Assembly: GCA_029706075.1 (NCBI GenBank)
Contig: JAINUG010000052.1
Coordinates: 1,073,998-1,137,997, forward strand
DNA length: 64,000 bases
DNA from: Aldrovandia affinis
Lineage: Eukaryota; Chordata; Actinopteri; Notacanthiformes; Halosauridae
Reading direction: 5' to 3'
This document shows positions 1-33,781 of the stretch, piece after piece (positions within the stretch are counted from its first letter, which is position 1; the number at the start of each line of letters is the position of its first letter). The notes under the pieces are model-generated. The model saw only the letters and a program-made list of their open reading frames with translations, did not search any database and was not told where the DNA came from. The position numbers and the translations under genes are program-made.

Positions 1-23396
<23,396 letters not shown>

Positions 23397-24303
23397 GGCA
23401 CCGGGGAATACAGCCTCAAAACTAGTGAAAATTTAGATGAACGGCACTGTCAACTTTCTGTCCTTGTTGTGAAAACTAATTCATTCACCTCCTCGTATTT
23501 ATTAGTTTTATTTTTTTGCTCATCTACACAGGCGTATTCTCCTCAGATCACCAAGATGGCAGCCGAACGAAGCCGCACTATTGAGTTTGCGCGACTTTTT
23601 CTCCTTAAAGGGGAGTTAACAACACCAAATAACTGCCAAGACCGTCGCGTTTCATGGCATGTGCTAATTGTATTTTGAACGTTTTATAATTCAAATTTCT
23701 ATCGAATGCATGCAAATTAATTGAACATAATAGTAATGACGTTTCAAGCTGCTACGAAATAGATATATTTGCTGCAGACATGCAAACTGTTTACAACAGA
23801 AGTAGCTAACTCCTGTGTATTTCTGTAATTATCTATCATTCATTCAGTTCACGTTCGTGAATACAGTATAACGTTATTTTTCAAGTCAACATTTTGAAAA
23901 GTGCTAGACTACATGTCCCAGAATTCCTTTGAACTACAACGCTGACCTGCCAAAGTGTAGTGAGGTCACCATGCAGCTTCCGGGTCTTAGCAGCAAGTCA
24001 AGACTTTAAAATTGTAATGTTACAGTTAGGTAACAATCAACATTGCTAACTGATGTACGCTATATATTTAACGAGATGTATAGGTTATTTAAAAAATAGT
24101 TCAAAAACGCAACTAACAGTTAAATGCCTGGCTCATCAGAAATAAATAGATGAGATGTAGCTTGCAAATGATAACGTTACGTTAACTACATGTAGCCCAT
24201 CGTTTCATCTTGAATGATCAAGTGTAGTCTACGTTGTAATCGAGCAAATTTGTTTCGTTTAAGCGCCTTTGTAACTGAGGGGGGAAGTCAGCACGCTGGA
24301 AAT
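23397..24303. promoter_or_regulatory. Divergent NAA16 / MTRF1 promoter region
   Basis: The two start codons point away from each other across 907 bp with no repeat in between. A strong YY1-type motif, aagatggcagc, sits at 23553-23563, typical of housekeeping bidirectional promoters. No clear TATA box was found. Sharing of regulation is inferred from geometry only; transcription start sites are unknown. Confidence 0.6.
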
Positions 24304-27300
24304 ATGTACAAATTGGTTCGACTGTCATGTGGCGTATGTACCTCCAACAGCTTTCTGCGTAGCGTGCAGAACAGTGTTCAGACAAAATTATTAACAACAC
24401 CAAGGAAGCCACGATCGCCACTGTGCTCCTCGTCTTGGGATGGTGGATTCTCCCGGCAGCGAACGTACAGCACGGACACTGGGTACCTTCTTCGGGGCGA
24501 AGCTGCGCAAAAACACTTGCAGGGTCTGCTTGCGGAGTATAATCGCATCACCCAGAGATTAGAAAATGGATTGCTGAATGACTCCGAAAGAAGAGTACTG
24601 AACAGAAGGCAGGTGGAACTAATGCCTCTGGCAACTGCATTTCAAAACACGGAAAACGCCGTGAAAGACTTGAAGGAGGTCGAAGCTCTTTTTCAGAGTA
24701 AGTCCCTCTGACTCTTTTAGAATGCGATGCCAGCAGTCTTAAATTTAAGAATAGGCTGTACGAATATGCTGGTGACCACAAGGTGGCACAATTGGCCTGT
24801 AGTTGCATATTATAGTTGTCCAATTAATGTTTTTACAGCGGGTTTGATTTATTTGCTGCTTATAGATTCGTAAATCTGAGTCACAGGTGCATTTTATTAG
24901 CAATTCTGTCGATCGATCGGAAGATACGTACCACGAAGATTACATGCCATGGTATCTTCCGTAGGAAAAGTACTGTTTCTGTCGAATGTTCTTTCGCCTC
25001 TGCGGCTCAACAATCGCGCCTCTGTTTGACACTTGGCTTTAGGTGGGAGCGGCGCTGACGAAGACCCACAAATGCTCGAGCTACTAAAAAAAGAGCAGGA
25101 AGAGATCTCAAAACGCATTGATACACTCAGAAAAGAAGTAAGCACACGCTTTCACTCTTACTTTGTAATCACACATTGTATTCCTTCCGTTGAAAATGGC
25201 CTGTTGTTCCGCGTCGATTCCTAGAGTAAACAACACGATTTCTAACACCGTTAACTCGCGAATTTTCATGAAAATGTGCCTCATAAGCATCTAGTCGAGG
25301 GCACGGGGTATTTTCAAATGAGTGGGAGCTTTGTGAACGTAACTCTGAATGGGCCCCCTTCCATCCATGAAATTGGGCAGTATTTTGTATTGTTTTCAGT
25401 ATTAGCACTATTCATTCATCATTATTGACAATTAACTTTGATTAAACTTCACCAGACAATTATATCTGATCACTTGCAAGTATTCCTTTCGATGCTGTTT
25501 AGGGCTACTGGTGTAATAGTTCAGTAAATGCACAGCAACCAATTTAGAATCAAAAAGGACCACGAGTAACGCTGCATAGCTGCTTGACTGTGACCTAATT
25601 TGTCAAAATACTCTCCTGCCCAGTTGTTCCAGACGTTGATACCCCACGATAGGCATGACACAAACAACGTCATTTTGGAGGTGGTAGCAGGACGGACAAC
25701 AGGAGGTGAGCAACCAAGAGCGAGTCTCAGAAGATTTTCCTGGGCCATTGCACTTAGACACTGCTCATAAATGTGTAAATGCAATGGTGTTTTAACACAA
25801 TTGCACATTTAGAGAAATGTTGTTCCGTGGCATTCAGGGCCTGTGTAGCGGATGGGCTGTGGTGAGCACCCGCTGCATGGAGGGACGTGGATAAGAGTAC
25901 GATTAGTTCCCGGAGTTAGGGACTTGAGTCTTTAGCTCGGCGAGCTTAATCGCTCTCTTGTCACCAGAGATCCCTCAGTTCGAAACTCGCTGCGGGCAGA
26001 ACCAGACAAGACCGTCACACCTGGAACTAACTTTTTGGTCCACAAGCCACAAAGTGAAGAAGAGCAATATTCAGCCTGGACTCTATGCAAATTGAGGCTG
26101 GCGAATGACAAAAAAAATCACAAAAATCCACCAGTCCAGTTTCAAGCCCTGATGGCATTCATTCAATAATTTCCCCCTAATAGCATTGCCACGGGGCAAC
26201 ACTTTTGTCCTGTGCCATGTAGATGAAAATACTGAGTCATTGCCTGAGATTGCAAATTTACATGATACCAGGATACAGGTTTAAGGGCAAGTAGTTTATG
26301 CAGTAGTTTATGCAGTACCCTTTCGCTTTTCCCCCCCTCCTCCAGGTGATATCTGCCAACAATTCACAAGAGAGGTGTTTGACATGTATGAATGTTTTTC
26401 CAGCTACAAAAACTGGGAGTTTGAAGTGCTCAACTATAGCCCTGCTGAATATGGTATGGTTTTGCTCACTACTGTTTTCCAACCTTCCCGATATTCCACA
26501 TGTGGAAAATGAGTCCAGTGTGAAAACGCAGCCTAATTGTATAGCCGCTCCTCCAGGGGGACTGCATCACGCGGCTGCAAGGATTTCAGGGGACATGGTC
26601 TACAGGCAGATGAAGTATGAGGGCGGGACTCATCGGGTGCAGAGGATCCCTGAAGTTGGCCTGTCATCCAGAATGGAACGGATCCACACGGGAACAATGA
26701 CCGTCATCGTTCTGCCCCAGCCCAGCGAGGTGAGTTCTTTTTTTTGTCATAACAATATTATTACTTTTGAATACATCAGCACTTATGCTCTCGTTTCCTC
26801 TCCGTAGATAGACGTCAGCATTGACCCCAAGGATCTGCGAATCGACACGTTTCGATCCAGTGGAGCGGGTGGTCAAAGCGTCAACACGACAGACAGTGCG
26901 GTTAGGATAACGCACACGCCCACCGGCAAGAACCCTTTTTGTTCATAAACTCTATGGCAAAATGCAAATGTGTACTGCGATTCATGCTTGGTGTGCAATA
27001 ATTGCCATCACTGATTTAGTAGCTGTACTGGAAGCTGCTACGTTTAGATTGAATAAGAACACGAGGGGAAAAAGCTGTAGCATCATCAAGCCGTGTCTGC
27101 TTTCCCCAGGGATAGCGGTAGAGTGCCAGCAGTCCCGCTCACAGTTACAGAATCGAGACACTGCCATGCGCGTCCTCAGGGCCAGGATGTACCAGCAGAT
27201 GATTGGCCAGGAGAGCGAGCAAAGGCAGACTGCTCGAAAACACCAGGTATCAAAGTCAACCCCATCTTCAGACCATCTCAGCACCTTCCACCATGTCTCT

Positions 27301-28809
27301 GTTCTGATTCCAAGCGTCACTGCTCTCCTGACCTCTTGCTCTTATTTTGGAACCATCCTTAGGTTGGGACCCGCTCCCAGTCCGACAGGATCCGTACGTA
27401 CAACTTCACGCAGAACCGCGTGACAGACCACAGGATCGGTTACATGACCCGAGACATTAAGGTTAGGAGACCCATGTTTTTCCCTGTAGGCCTGAAAATC
27501 TGTGATCGCTGAGGTGCCCACCCCAGGGTACACTGGACACTTCCAGACATTCTTTTAAGGTTAGATTGTTAAATCCACATTTTAAGTTATTTCTAAGCTC
27601 AGGATAAACGGCTTTAAATCAGTCAAGGAATTCATCATTCTTTTTTGAAAGAATTTGTTTCAGATTTTATCTCCCTCTATTCTTCATGTCAATCCCCCCC
27701 TCATATTGTGAGTTCACTGCCGTAGACCTGTGACCGGCAGTGACAAAGGCGAAGTATCGTCTCCTCCGAGACGGCACTCGCCAAGCCGCCGACCGTAACT
27801 CTGGTACTCCAGAGTCACTCCTATACGCAGCAAACTCATGTCGGCTTCCCTCTCCCCTCCCTTCGATTCGATTCTGGCCGGGAGTGCCACTAGGGGGCGG
27901 CAATTGGCTGTCCGCCCCGTAGTGGCACTCCCGGCCAGAGCCGACTCTGGCGCGGCCGGTGGAATCGAACCCCGTCGAACACTGTAACCGCTAGACCACC
28001 CAGGAGGCCGGAATTCGTAATTCTTAAGTTACTAAAACATTTTGTTAATGTGCATTTCTGCAGTCCTCCTGGGTGGCGTAACGGTAAGAGTGTCCAACTG
28101 GGATGCATGCTGCCCACTGCAACGGGGGTTCGATTCCACTGGCCGCGCCAGTTCGGCTCTGGCCGGGAGTTCCAGTTGGGGTGGCAATTGGCTGTATGAC
28201 CCAGGGAGGGGGGAGGGAAGCCGATATGAGCTTGCTGTGTATAAGAGTGGCCCTATGTGTACCGGATTTACAGTTGACAGCTTGCTGAGTTCCAGCTTGG
28301 AGGAGGCGGTACATCGCCTGTGTCCCTGCCGGTCTCAGGACCACGGCAACGAGCTCACAATACGAGGGGCAGATAGTTGACATGAAAAGAGGGTGGCTAC
28401 TAAATTGGGAGAAAATCAGGAAAAAAAACCCAAAAAAACCAAACATTTATTTTAGTTCAAATAGATTTCTAGCGTGGAATGGATATTTAGCAGAATATGT
28501 TGACTTTCTGCCAGAATCCTGCCACATACCAGAATACCAACTTCAACAAGAACTTCCCTTTGCATCTCAAGCGTTTTCACGAGGCTACAAAACCAGCACT
28601 ATTTCACTTCACATGCATCTTTTTCATCAATAATTGTCTCTGGGCCGTGTGATCAGGGGTTCCTGAGAGGAGGAGAGGCGTTGGATGAGCTGATTGCCGA
28701 TCTGTCGGCGCATGCCGACAGGGAGGCTCTCCTGGAGCTGCTGGAGCACGGCGGCCATGGGCGTGCCGCGGAGGGGAAAGACGGTAGAGTTCGGACACCG
28801 GACCCCTGA
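24304..28809 (+). CDS. mtrf1: MTRF1, mitochondrial translation release factor 1
   Basis: Class I peptide-chain release factor for mitochondrial ribosomes. Exons: 24304-24697, 25043-25137, 25633-25705, 26346-26453, 26557-26729, 26808-26925, 27110-27246, 27363-27461, 28657-28809; total 1350 nt, giving 449 aa (about 445 in human as I recall). The N-terminus [19 protein letters not shown] is basic with no acidic residue, fitting a mitochondrial presequence; an in-frame ATG at 24214 would add 30 residues. The peptidyl-hydrolysis GGQ is at residues 302-304 ([16 protein letters not shown]). The codon-recognition region at about 254-262 reads IPEVGLSSR rather than the P-x-T of canonical RF1/MTRF1L; this marks it as MTRF1, the form linked in recent work to AGA/AGG stops. 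Intron 6 has a GC donor (ACCG, then gcaaga at 26926). The small exon 3 ([13 protein letters not shown]) was found by phase matching. Confidence 0.95.
27640..28012 (-). repeat. tRNA-derived SINE, family B, reverse copy
   Basis: In MTRF1 intron 8. The minus-strand head is ggcctcctgggtggtctagc with B-box-like gggttcgattcc. The body has the gtggcactcccggccagagc block, duplicated internally around 27880-27945. It forms a head-to-head pair with the copy at 28055. Confidence 0.8.
28055..28440 (+). repeat. tRNA-derived SINE, family B, forward copy
   Basis: In MTRF1 intron 8. Head cctcctgggtggcgtaacgg, B box ggggttcgattcc, tail ggtggctactaaattgggag. It lies about 40 bp from the reverse copy, so the intron RNA could fold into a long hairpin. 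Confidence 0.85.
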
Positions 28810-28946
28810 AGAGTCGTGCCGGACCCCTGGGTGCTTCATCCCCACAGAATTCGCTGAAGCTGCTTTGCTCACCTGTACAAAAATCAAAGCACTCAATGTG
28901 TGCTATGCATTTGTTGAACTGGGAGATATTTATGATGGCTGACTTA

Positions 28947-28952
28947 AATAAA
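28947..28952 (+). terminator. MTRF1 polyadenylation signal
   Basis: AATAAA 138 nt past the MTRF1 stop codon, the first on that strand. The interval from here to the KBTBD7 3' end shows no other recognisable feature. Confidence 0.6.
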
Positions 28953-29287
28953 ACAAACCAAAGTTAATCCTGTTATACCTTTCTTGCTCCAGAACGAAGA
29001 GTGTATGTTAGATTAGTCTCGCACACATTAGCATACAAGCACTAATGCTAATGCTTAGCATAAAACAAAATCGCTCGGCCGTCTCACAAACACGGAAATG
29101 ACCCAATTTTCACGTCTGACCCCGCGACTGAAGCGATCTCTGAACGTCGTCGATCCGCAGTGTCCTAATGAAATGCACACAAGAATGTATACAGGAAAAC
29201 AAGATTACGTTGCTCCAAGGGATCAAGCAGCAGACACAAATGCACACCAAAAAAAGAAAGTCAAAGAGAAGTTTAGTCAAAAACAGG

Positions 29288-29293
29288 TTTATT
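29288..29293 (-). terminator. Candidate KBTBD7 polyadenylation signal
   Basis: AATAAA on the minus strand about 850 nt past the KBTBD7 stop. The intervening AT-rich stretch (29294-30141) is best read as 3' UTR; no other gene is visible in it. Other AT-rich hexamers nearby could be used instead. Confidence 0.4.
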
Positions 29294-30141
29294 CATTCAA
29301 GGCATTTTTTGTGCCATAAATAATAAAAGCGGTATTTCTCCTGAATCAGTGTAAAAAGCAGGACCAGTGTGTTCAGTCCAAAAGTGGGGAAAGGAAAAGG
29401 ACAACTGCCAAGGTTAACCTTAATCCTAGCCACTTTATATGAAAATGTCAAACAAAAATGGCTTGCTGTACTGTTGAACAGTATGACATTATAGGCTAGA
29501 ACTACTATAAACATCGAAAAAACACAATGCCCTCTGGTCCCATCCAGTCTGGGTATTCATGATAGCCCTTTATTCCACTTGTTTCTCTTTCAAAGATAAC
29601 CTGTATCGTTTTTAGATTTTTTTTTCTGCACTGTAAATCCATGTGTGGCAAATGTTGAAATTAATAGAACCACATCATTTTGGCGATATCTTAAAAAACC
29701 AAAAGAGCTAGAAGCTGGAAAACCTGATCAACCAGTAATTTCAAAGCCCTGAAAATATGCATAACATTCATCAAACCAGTGGCTAATTGGCATTCAAATC
29801 CTGATAAAGAACAGTTTCCTTTCAACGTTTAGCTTGATATGTGTGCTGTATACACTGTTGGTGCCCTTTGAAGGTAACATAATCTCAAATACTGACAAAC
29901 ACAGAATGTATTTTTGAACACGATAATACTACAAATAATAAAATAAAAATAAAATAAAATAATTTTAAGCAAGTGCTAGAGTTTATCTTGGCAAAACGGA
30001 ATGCCTTACAAAACACTTCATGTTAAATAAAAATTAAAAAAGTCAGATTTAAACGAGAAACATCTGCCCAACGTGTACACCTTTACGACCGATCCCAGTA
30101 ACCATGGTGATGACGGGGCACCCGTTCCCCCCCCGTTTGCA

Positions 30142-32031
30142 CTACCAGTTCTCGTCCGAGAACGAGCTGGAGCTCCCGGAGTCCGAGTCCGCGTCGGTCA
30201 GCCCATCAAAGTCCCAGTCGGCGCTGGAGCCGCTGTCGTCGTCCTCCTCGGCGAAGAAGCTCTGCCCCGAGCCCAGGCGCGACGGGTACACGCGGGCCGA
30301 CAGGCTGACGTAGCCGAAGGACGAGCCCAGCATGGTCGCCACGCTCCGCCAGCAGTCCCGCGCCGGGTCGTACTCGTGCACGATGACACGGTTCTTGTTC
30401 TGGTGGGCGAGTGACACGGTGAGCAGCAGCAGCTTGCCGCCATGCCGCACCACCTGGTAGTTCAGTGCGTTGCTGTCGACGGGGATGTCGCCGATGCGCC
30501 GCCACTCGCCCCGCGCGGGGCTGTACACCTTCACCACTGGGATGTCGCACAGGCAGAAGATCTGCTCCTGGAAGACGCACGCCTTGTGCAGCTTGCCGTG
30601 CTTTAGCGAGGCGCTGTGGAGCCAGCGGTTCTTCGGCGGCTCGTAGCAGAGCATGCGCCTCTTGTTGACCACGTAGAGGCGGTCGTCCATCGTGGCGATC
30701 TGCATCTTGCCGAGGGAGTGCGGCAGCGGTGCCACGAGCGTCCACTGGTTCCGCTGGATGCTGTAGCACTCCACGTCCTTCAGCCTGGCGTCCGTGACGG
30801 GGTCGCGCCCCCCCAGCATGTACAGGTGCCCGTTGAGGTAGCCGATGTCTGAGTGCACCCTTCCCACTAGCCTCTCCGCCAGCTCCTGCCAGCCGTTGGA
30901 CACGGCGTCGTACACCCAGAAGTGCCTGGACAGCTGCGAGGCCAGGTACAGGTTGTTTTCCGGCGACACGCAAACCGAAAAGGTCTCCATGACGGACCTC
31001 TTGAAGCCCAGGTCGCTCGGGTTGATTGCGGGGGACGCCATCGAGCGAATGTCCTCTGTGAACGGGTCGTAGCACATGAAAGGCTCGTTGGGCCTCCCGA
31101 AGAAGAGAATCATCTCTTTGGCGCTCCTTCCGATTCTGTGCGCCGGTACCTGTGCTGCGCTGGCCGGCATCCCGCCATTGCCCCCAACCGCCTCCATGAA
31201 CTCCAGGAGGTGGCCCCTGATGAGCGGTTTGGACTTCAGCCCTTCCAGGTAAACGGCGTCCGTGTCCGTGAAAAGGTGCCACCGCACACACCTCAGCACC
31301 TCCAAGGCGTCCCCCTCACGCTCGAGCTCGTTGGACTCAATCCACTGGATCGCGGCAGAGCACACTTTGCTCTCGCAGTCGACGTCCAAGGTGTCCAGGG
31401 AAAGGATCTCTCTGATCTGGGTCGAGTCCAATTCACAGAGCTCCCTGCCCTTTCTGCACAGCTCTGAAAAGTTCCTGGCGATGAAACCCTGAGCGTCGCT
31501 TTTTAAGCCGCGATTGTCAAACGTGTCCGCGAACTTAAGAATCGCCGAGCAGTTGGAGACGTCCAGCCTCCTGGTCATAAAATTAGAACAAGCGTGTCTG
31601 ACGTATTCCAGCTGCAGCATGTTAGCCGCAGCGTAAAGCCTTTGCACGTTGTCCTCCGTGATCTGCACCTTGCCAGTATAGCAGTAGTCAATGATTAGGG
31701 ACATGGAGTCTGCGTCCACGTCGTGTATTGTCACTTTCTGTTGCTTACTTTCATAGAGCCCTCCCGTGAACATGCTTTTGAAGTAGGGGCTGGCTGCCGC
31801 TAGTATGTTACGGTTGCAGGGGAAGAGCTTTCCACTCACTTCCGAGCAAAATCTGCTTTTGCCTGCAACTGCGTCCTGTTGGTGGGGCGAACAGTCTGGA
31901 TCCACTTCTATGGTCACGTCCACCAGCAATCTGGAGTCGTAGAAAAACTTGAGCTCTTTCAGTAAACTCCTCGCGTGGTTAACATCCTCCAACTCTTCGG
32001 GACCGCTAAAACAGCTTACAACTGAAGCCAT
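30142..32031 (-). CDS. kbtbd7: KBTBD7-type kelch/BTB CUL3 adaptor, 629 aa, single exon
   Basis: Substrate adaptor of a CUL3 RING ubiquitin ligase; the mammalian KBTBD6/KBTBD7 pair directs TIAM1 turnover. Intronless, as in mammals. BTB/POZ spans about residues 30-155 (LLVDVTIEV; ILAAASPYFKSMFTGGLYES) with a family-specific loop before KLFPCNRNIL. BACK is about 160-265, and kelch repeats about 320-580 (VGRVHSDIGYLNGHLYMLGG; CVFQEQIFCLC). The tail is acidic and serine-rich and ends FSDENW. Mammalian KBTBD6 has an Atg8-binding W-x-x-V motif near its C-terminus, whereas here the stop follows the Trp directly. High local GC and its CDS-like frame make overlapping antisense frames spurious. It lies where human has KBTBD6 and KBTBD7; only one copy is present. 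Confidence 0.92.
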   Translation of the reverse strand: MASVVSCFSGPEELEDVNHARSLLKELKFFYDSRLLVDVTIEVDPDCSPHQQDAVAGKSRFCSEVSGKLFPCNRNILAAASPYFKSMFTGGLYESKQQKVTIHDVDADSMSLIIDYCYTGKVQITEDNVQRLYAAANMLQLEYVRHACSNFMTRRLDVSNCSAILKFADTFDNRGLKSDAQGFIARNFSELCRKGRELCELDSTQIREILSLDTLDVDCESKVCSAAIQWIESNELEREGDALEVLRCVRWHLFTDTDAVYLEGLKSKPLIRGHLLEFMEAVGGNGGMPASAAQVPAHRIGRSAKEMILFFGRPNEPFMCYDPFTEDIRSMASPAINPSDLGFKRSVMETFSVCVSPENNLYLASQLSRHFWVYDAVSNGWQELAERLVGRVHSDIGYLNGHLYMLGGRDPVTDARLKDVECYSIQRNQWTLVAPLPHSLGKMQIATMDDRLYVVNKRRMLCYEPPKNRWLHSASLKHGKLHKACVFQEQIFCLCDIPVVKVYSPARGEWRRIGDIPVDSNALNYQVVRHGGKLLLLTVSLAHQNKNRVIVHEYDPARDCWRSVATMLGSSFGYVSLSARVYPSRLGSGQSFFAEEDDDSGSSADWDFDGLTDADSDSGSSSSFSDENW

Positions 32032-33781
32032 GTTTTATAAAAAAAAGAAAAGAAAAAAAAAAAGATCTGTCCGCGATAAATACACACTGACCGCGAGTTT
32101 TCCTTGAACTGCGAGTGCGAGTTCTTTAAAGGTTAAATTCCCGTCTTACTGACAACTCTCTTCTGGTTAAAAAAACTAAACAGATTTCGTTTGCTTGCTA
32201 GCCGTACTCGCATCTGAAAAAGTAAGCTAGTAAGTAAAAGTAAGTAATGTTAGCTAGCTAGCTGACGTTTTATCAGTGTAAATAGTGGAGCTGATCCGAC
32301 TATTTCGCAGCTGCAGCAAATCGGAACCATATTTCGTGAATGACAGTGTCACCACTCTCAATAATATATTCTGTTCAAACTATAGCTTTTTTTTAACATT
32401 TCATGGACTGCCATTATATTCACCTTCTCGTAGAGGATTTGGATCTCTCCGTCCAGTTTACAATCACATCTTTCAGACATCGCTATCTACGTAACATTGG
32501 TCAACCATACTTGCTATTGCTCGTTTGGCTGCGGAGCCCAGCGATTGGTTGCACCTATTTTGCTCCTCAATAGTTCGGTTGACGAACTCGACGTCCTACC
32601 TGCTTTGTTAAGACAAGGAGCAGATTGTTCAGCTTGTTACAGTAATGCGAAAATCAGGAGAGTACAGCCACCAGTATTTCATATAAACCACACCGTTTAT
32701 TTGATATTGAAATAATAATAATACATAGCATAAGTCACCCGCAACTTGCCTATAATGTGTGATGTTATGTCGGTGTGATAACGTGTTTTAAATGCATGTT
32801 TTAAAATGTTTTTCGATGGATATATCATCGGGTTGGTGTACGTTATTGGTATATTTCATTTAAGCTATATCTACCTGCCAAATCACGTTATCATGTTTAG
32901 GACAAATCATTTCTCCAAAAATGCAGCGACACATTGCACTCAGCCAATTAATTATTCAATTATTTTAGACAATTACATTTGGAAAACATGTTTGATGCGG
33001 GTGCTCGCCCACCCTCCCGTTGAAAGCAAAATAATAACATTTTAGTGAGTGTAATCTCTATTTTCGAATGAGATTTCTAAACAGATTTTCCCAGGGATTA
33101 AGGTCAAACACAAACCACAATAAGGTTGCCTTTCAGCCGACCTAAATAGGGGAGGCACTGCAGCAATTAAAACTGTGTCACAATTGTAATTGACCAAACA
33201 CATGGTGGGTGTAAAATTATTAAAATTAATCCTTGGAGAATATCGTTTTTCGTATAGATTACTAAAATTAATACAATCCAGAGTAGTCCAGTAATAGAGT
33301 GGACAGAATGTTTGAATGCTATTTTGAAAATCATCTTAATAGCGCAGTACTTTTGGAATATCGCACGCTCTAAAAAATAAATCTGTATTAACCAACGAGC
33401 ATAAATCACGTGTTTAAACATCAGTCCATGTAAAACTGCACTGTGAATCTTTAACCTAATAGCTATTAGTTGCTAAAGAATCTAATCTTCGGACAAAAAA
33501 AAAAAAAAAAAGTTAAAATAAACTGAAAAGAAAAAACCTGTCTATCTGCTATTTTGTCTTTTCGCTTGGTTCTGTGTGACTCAGTAGATAAGAGCATGGC
33601 ACTGACGTGCATAGGTTGTGGGTTCGATTCGCACTGGGACCATGTATACTGAACAATGTATGCGCTCACTACTGTAAGTCGCTTTGGATAAAAGTGTATG
33701 TTATGTTTTGTTATTTGCAGTAATGAGAGAGATCCTTTGAGTCAGTACACCAATCTGCCACCAGGTTCGAGGGTTTGGTAA
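32032..33781. other. Region between KBTBD7 start and the death-domain gene
   Basis: Holds the KBTBD7 5' flank, with a long A/G tract at 32038-32062 immediately before the start codon (T/C-rich in gene sense), and AT-rich sequence. Apart from the SINE at 33575 I see no gene or named element. Confidence 0.6.
33575..33715 (+). repeat. V-SINE-like element
   Basis: Head gtgactcagtagataagagc, B-box-like gggttcgattcg, and tail gtcgctttggataaaagtg. It lies between the death-domain gene and KBTBD7. Confidence 0.75.

Noticed and set aside
24214-24303. Upstream in-frame ATG of MTRF1 at 24214
   Set aside because: The extra 30 residues are less like a mitochondrial presequence start and the 24304 start gives the usual protein length; it cannot be fully excluded.
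27890-28446. Overlapping 60-133 codon frames in MTRF1 intron 8
   Set aside because: They translate the two SINEs, which are Pol III-type non-coding elements.
30206-31291. 361-codon frame on minus overlapping KBTBD7, plus antisense frames 30073-31492
   Set aside because: They are shadow frames of the GC-rich KBTBD7 coding exon; only the 629-codon frame shows BTB, BACK and kelch motifs.
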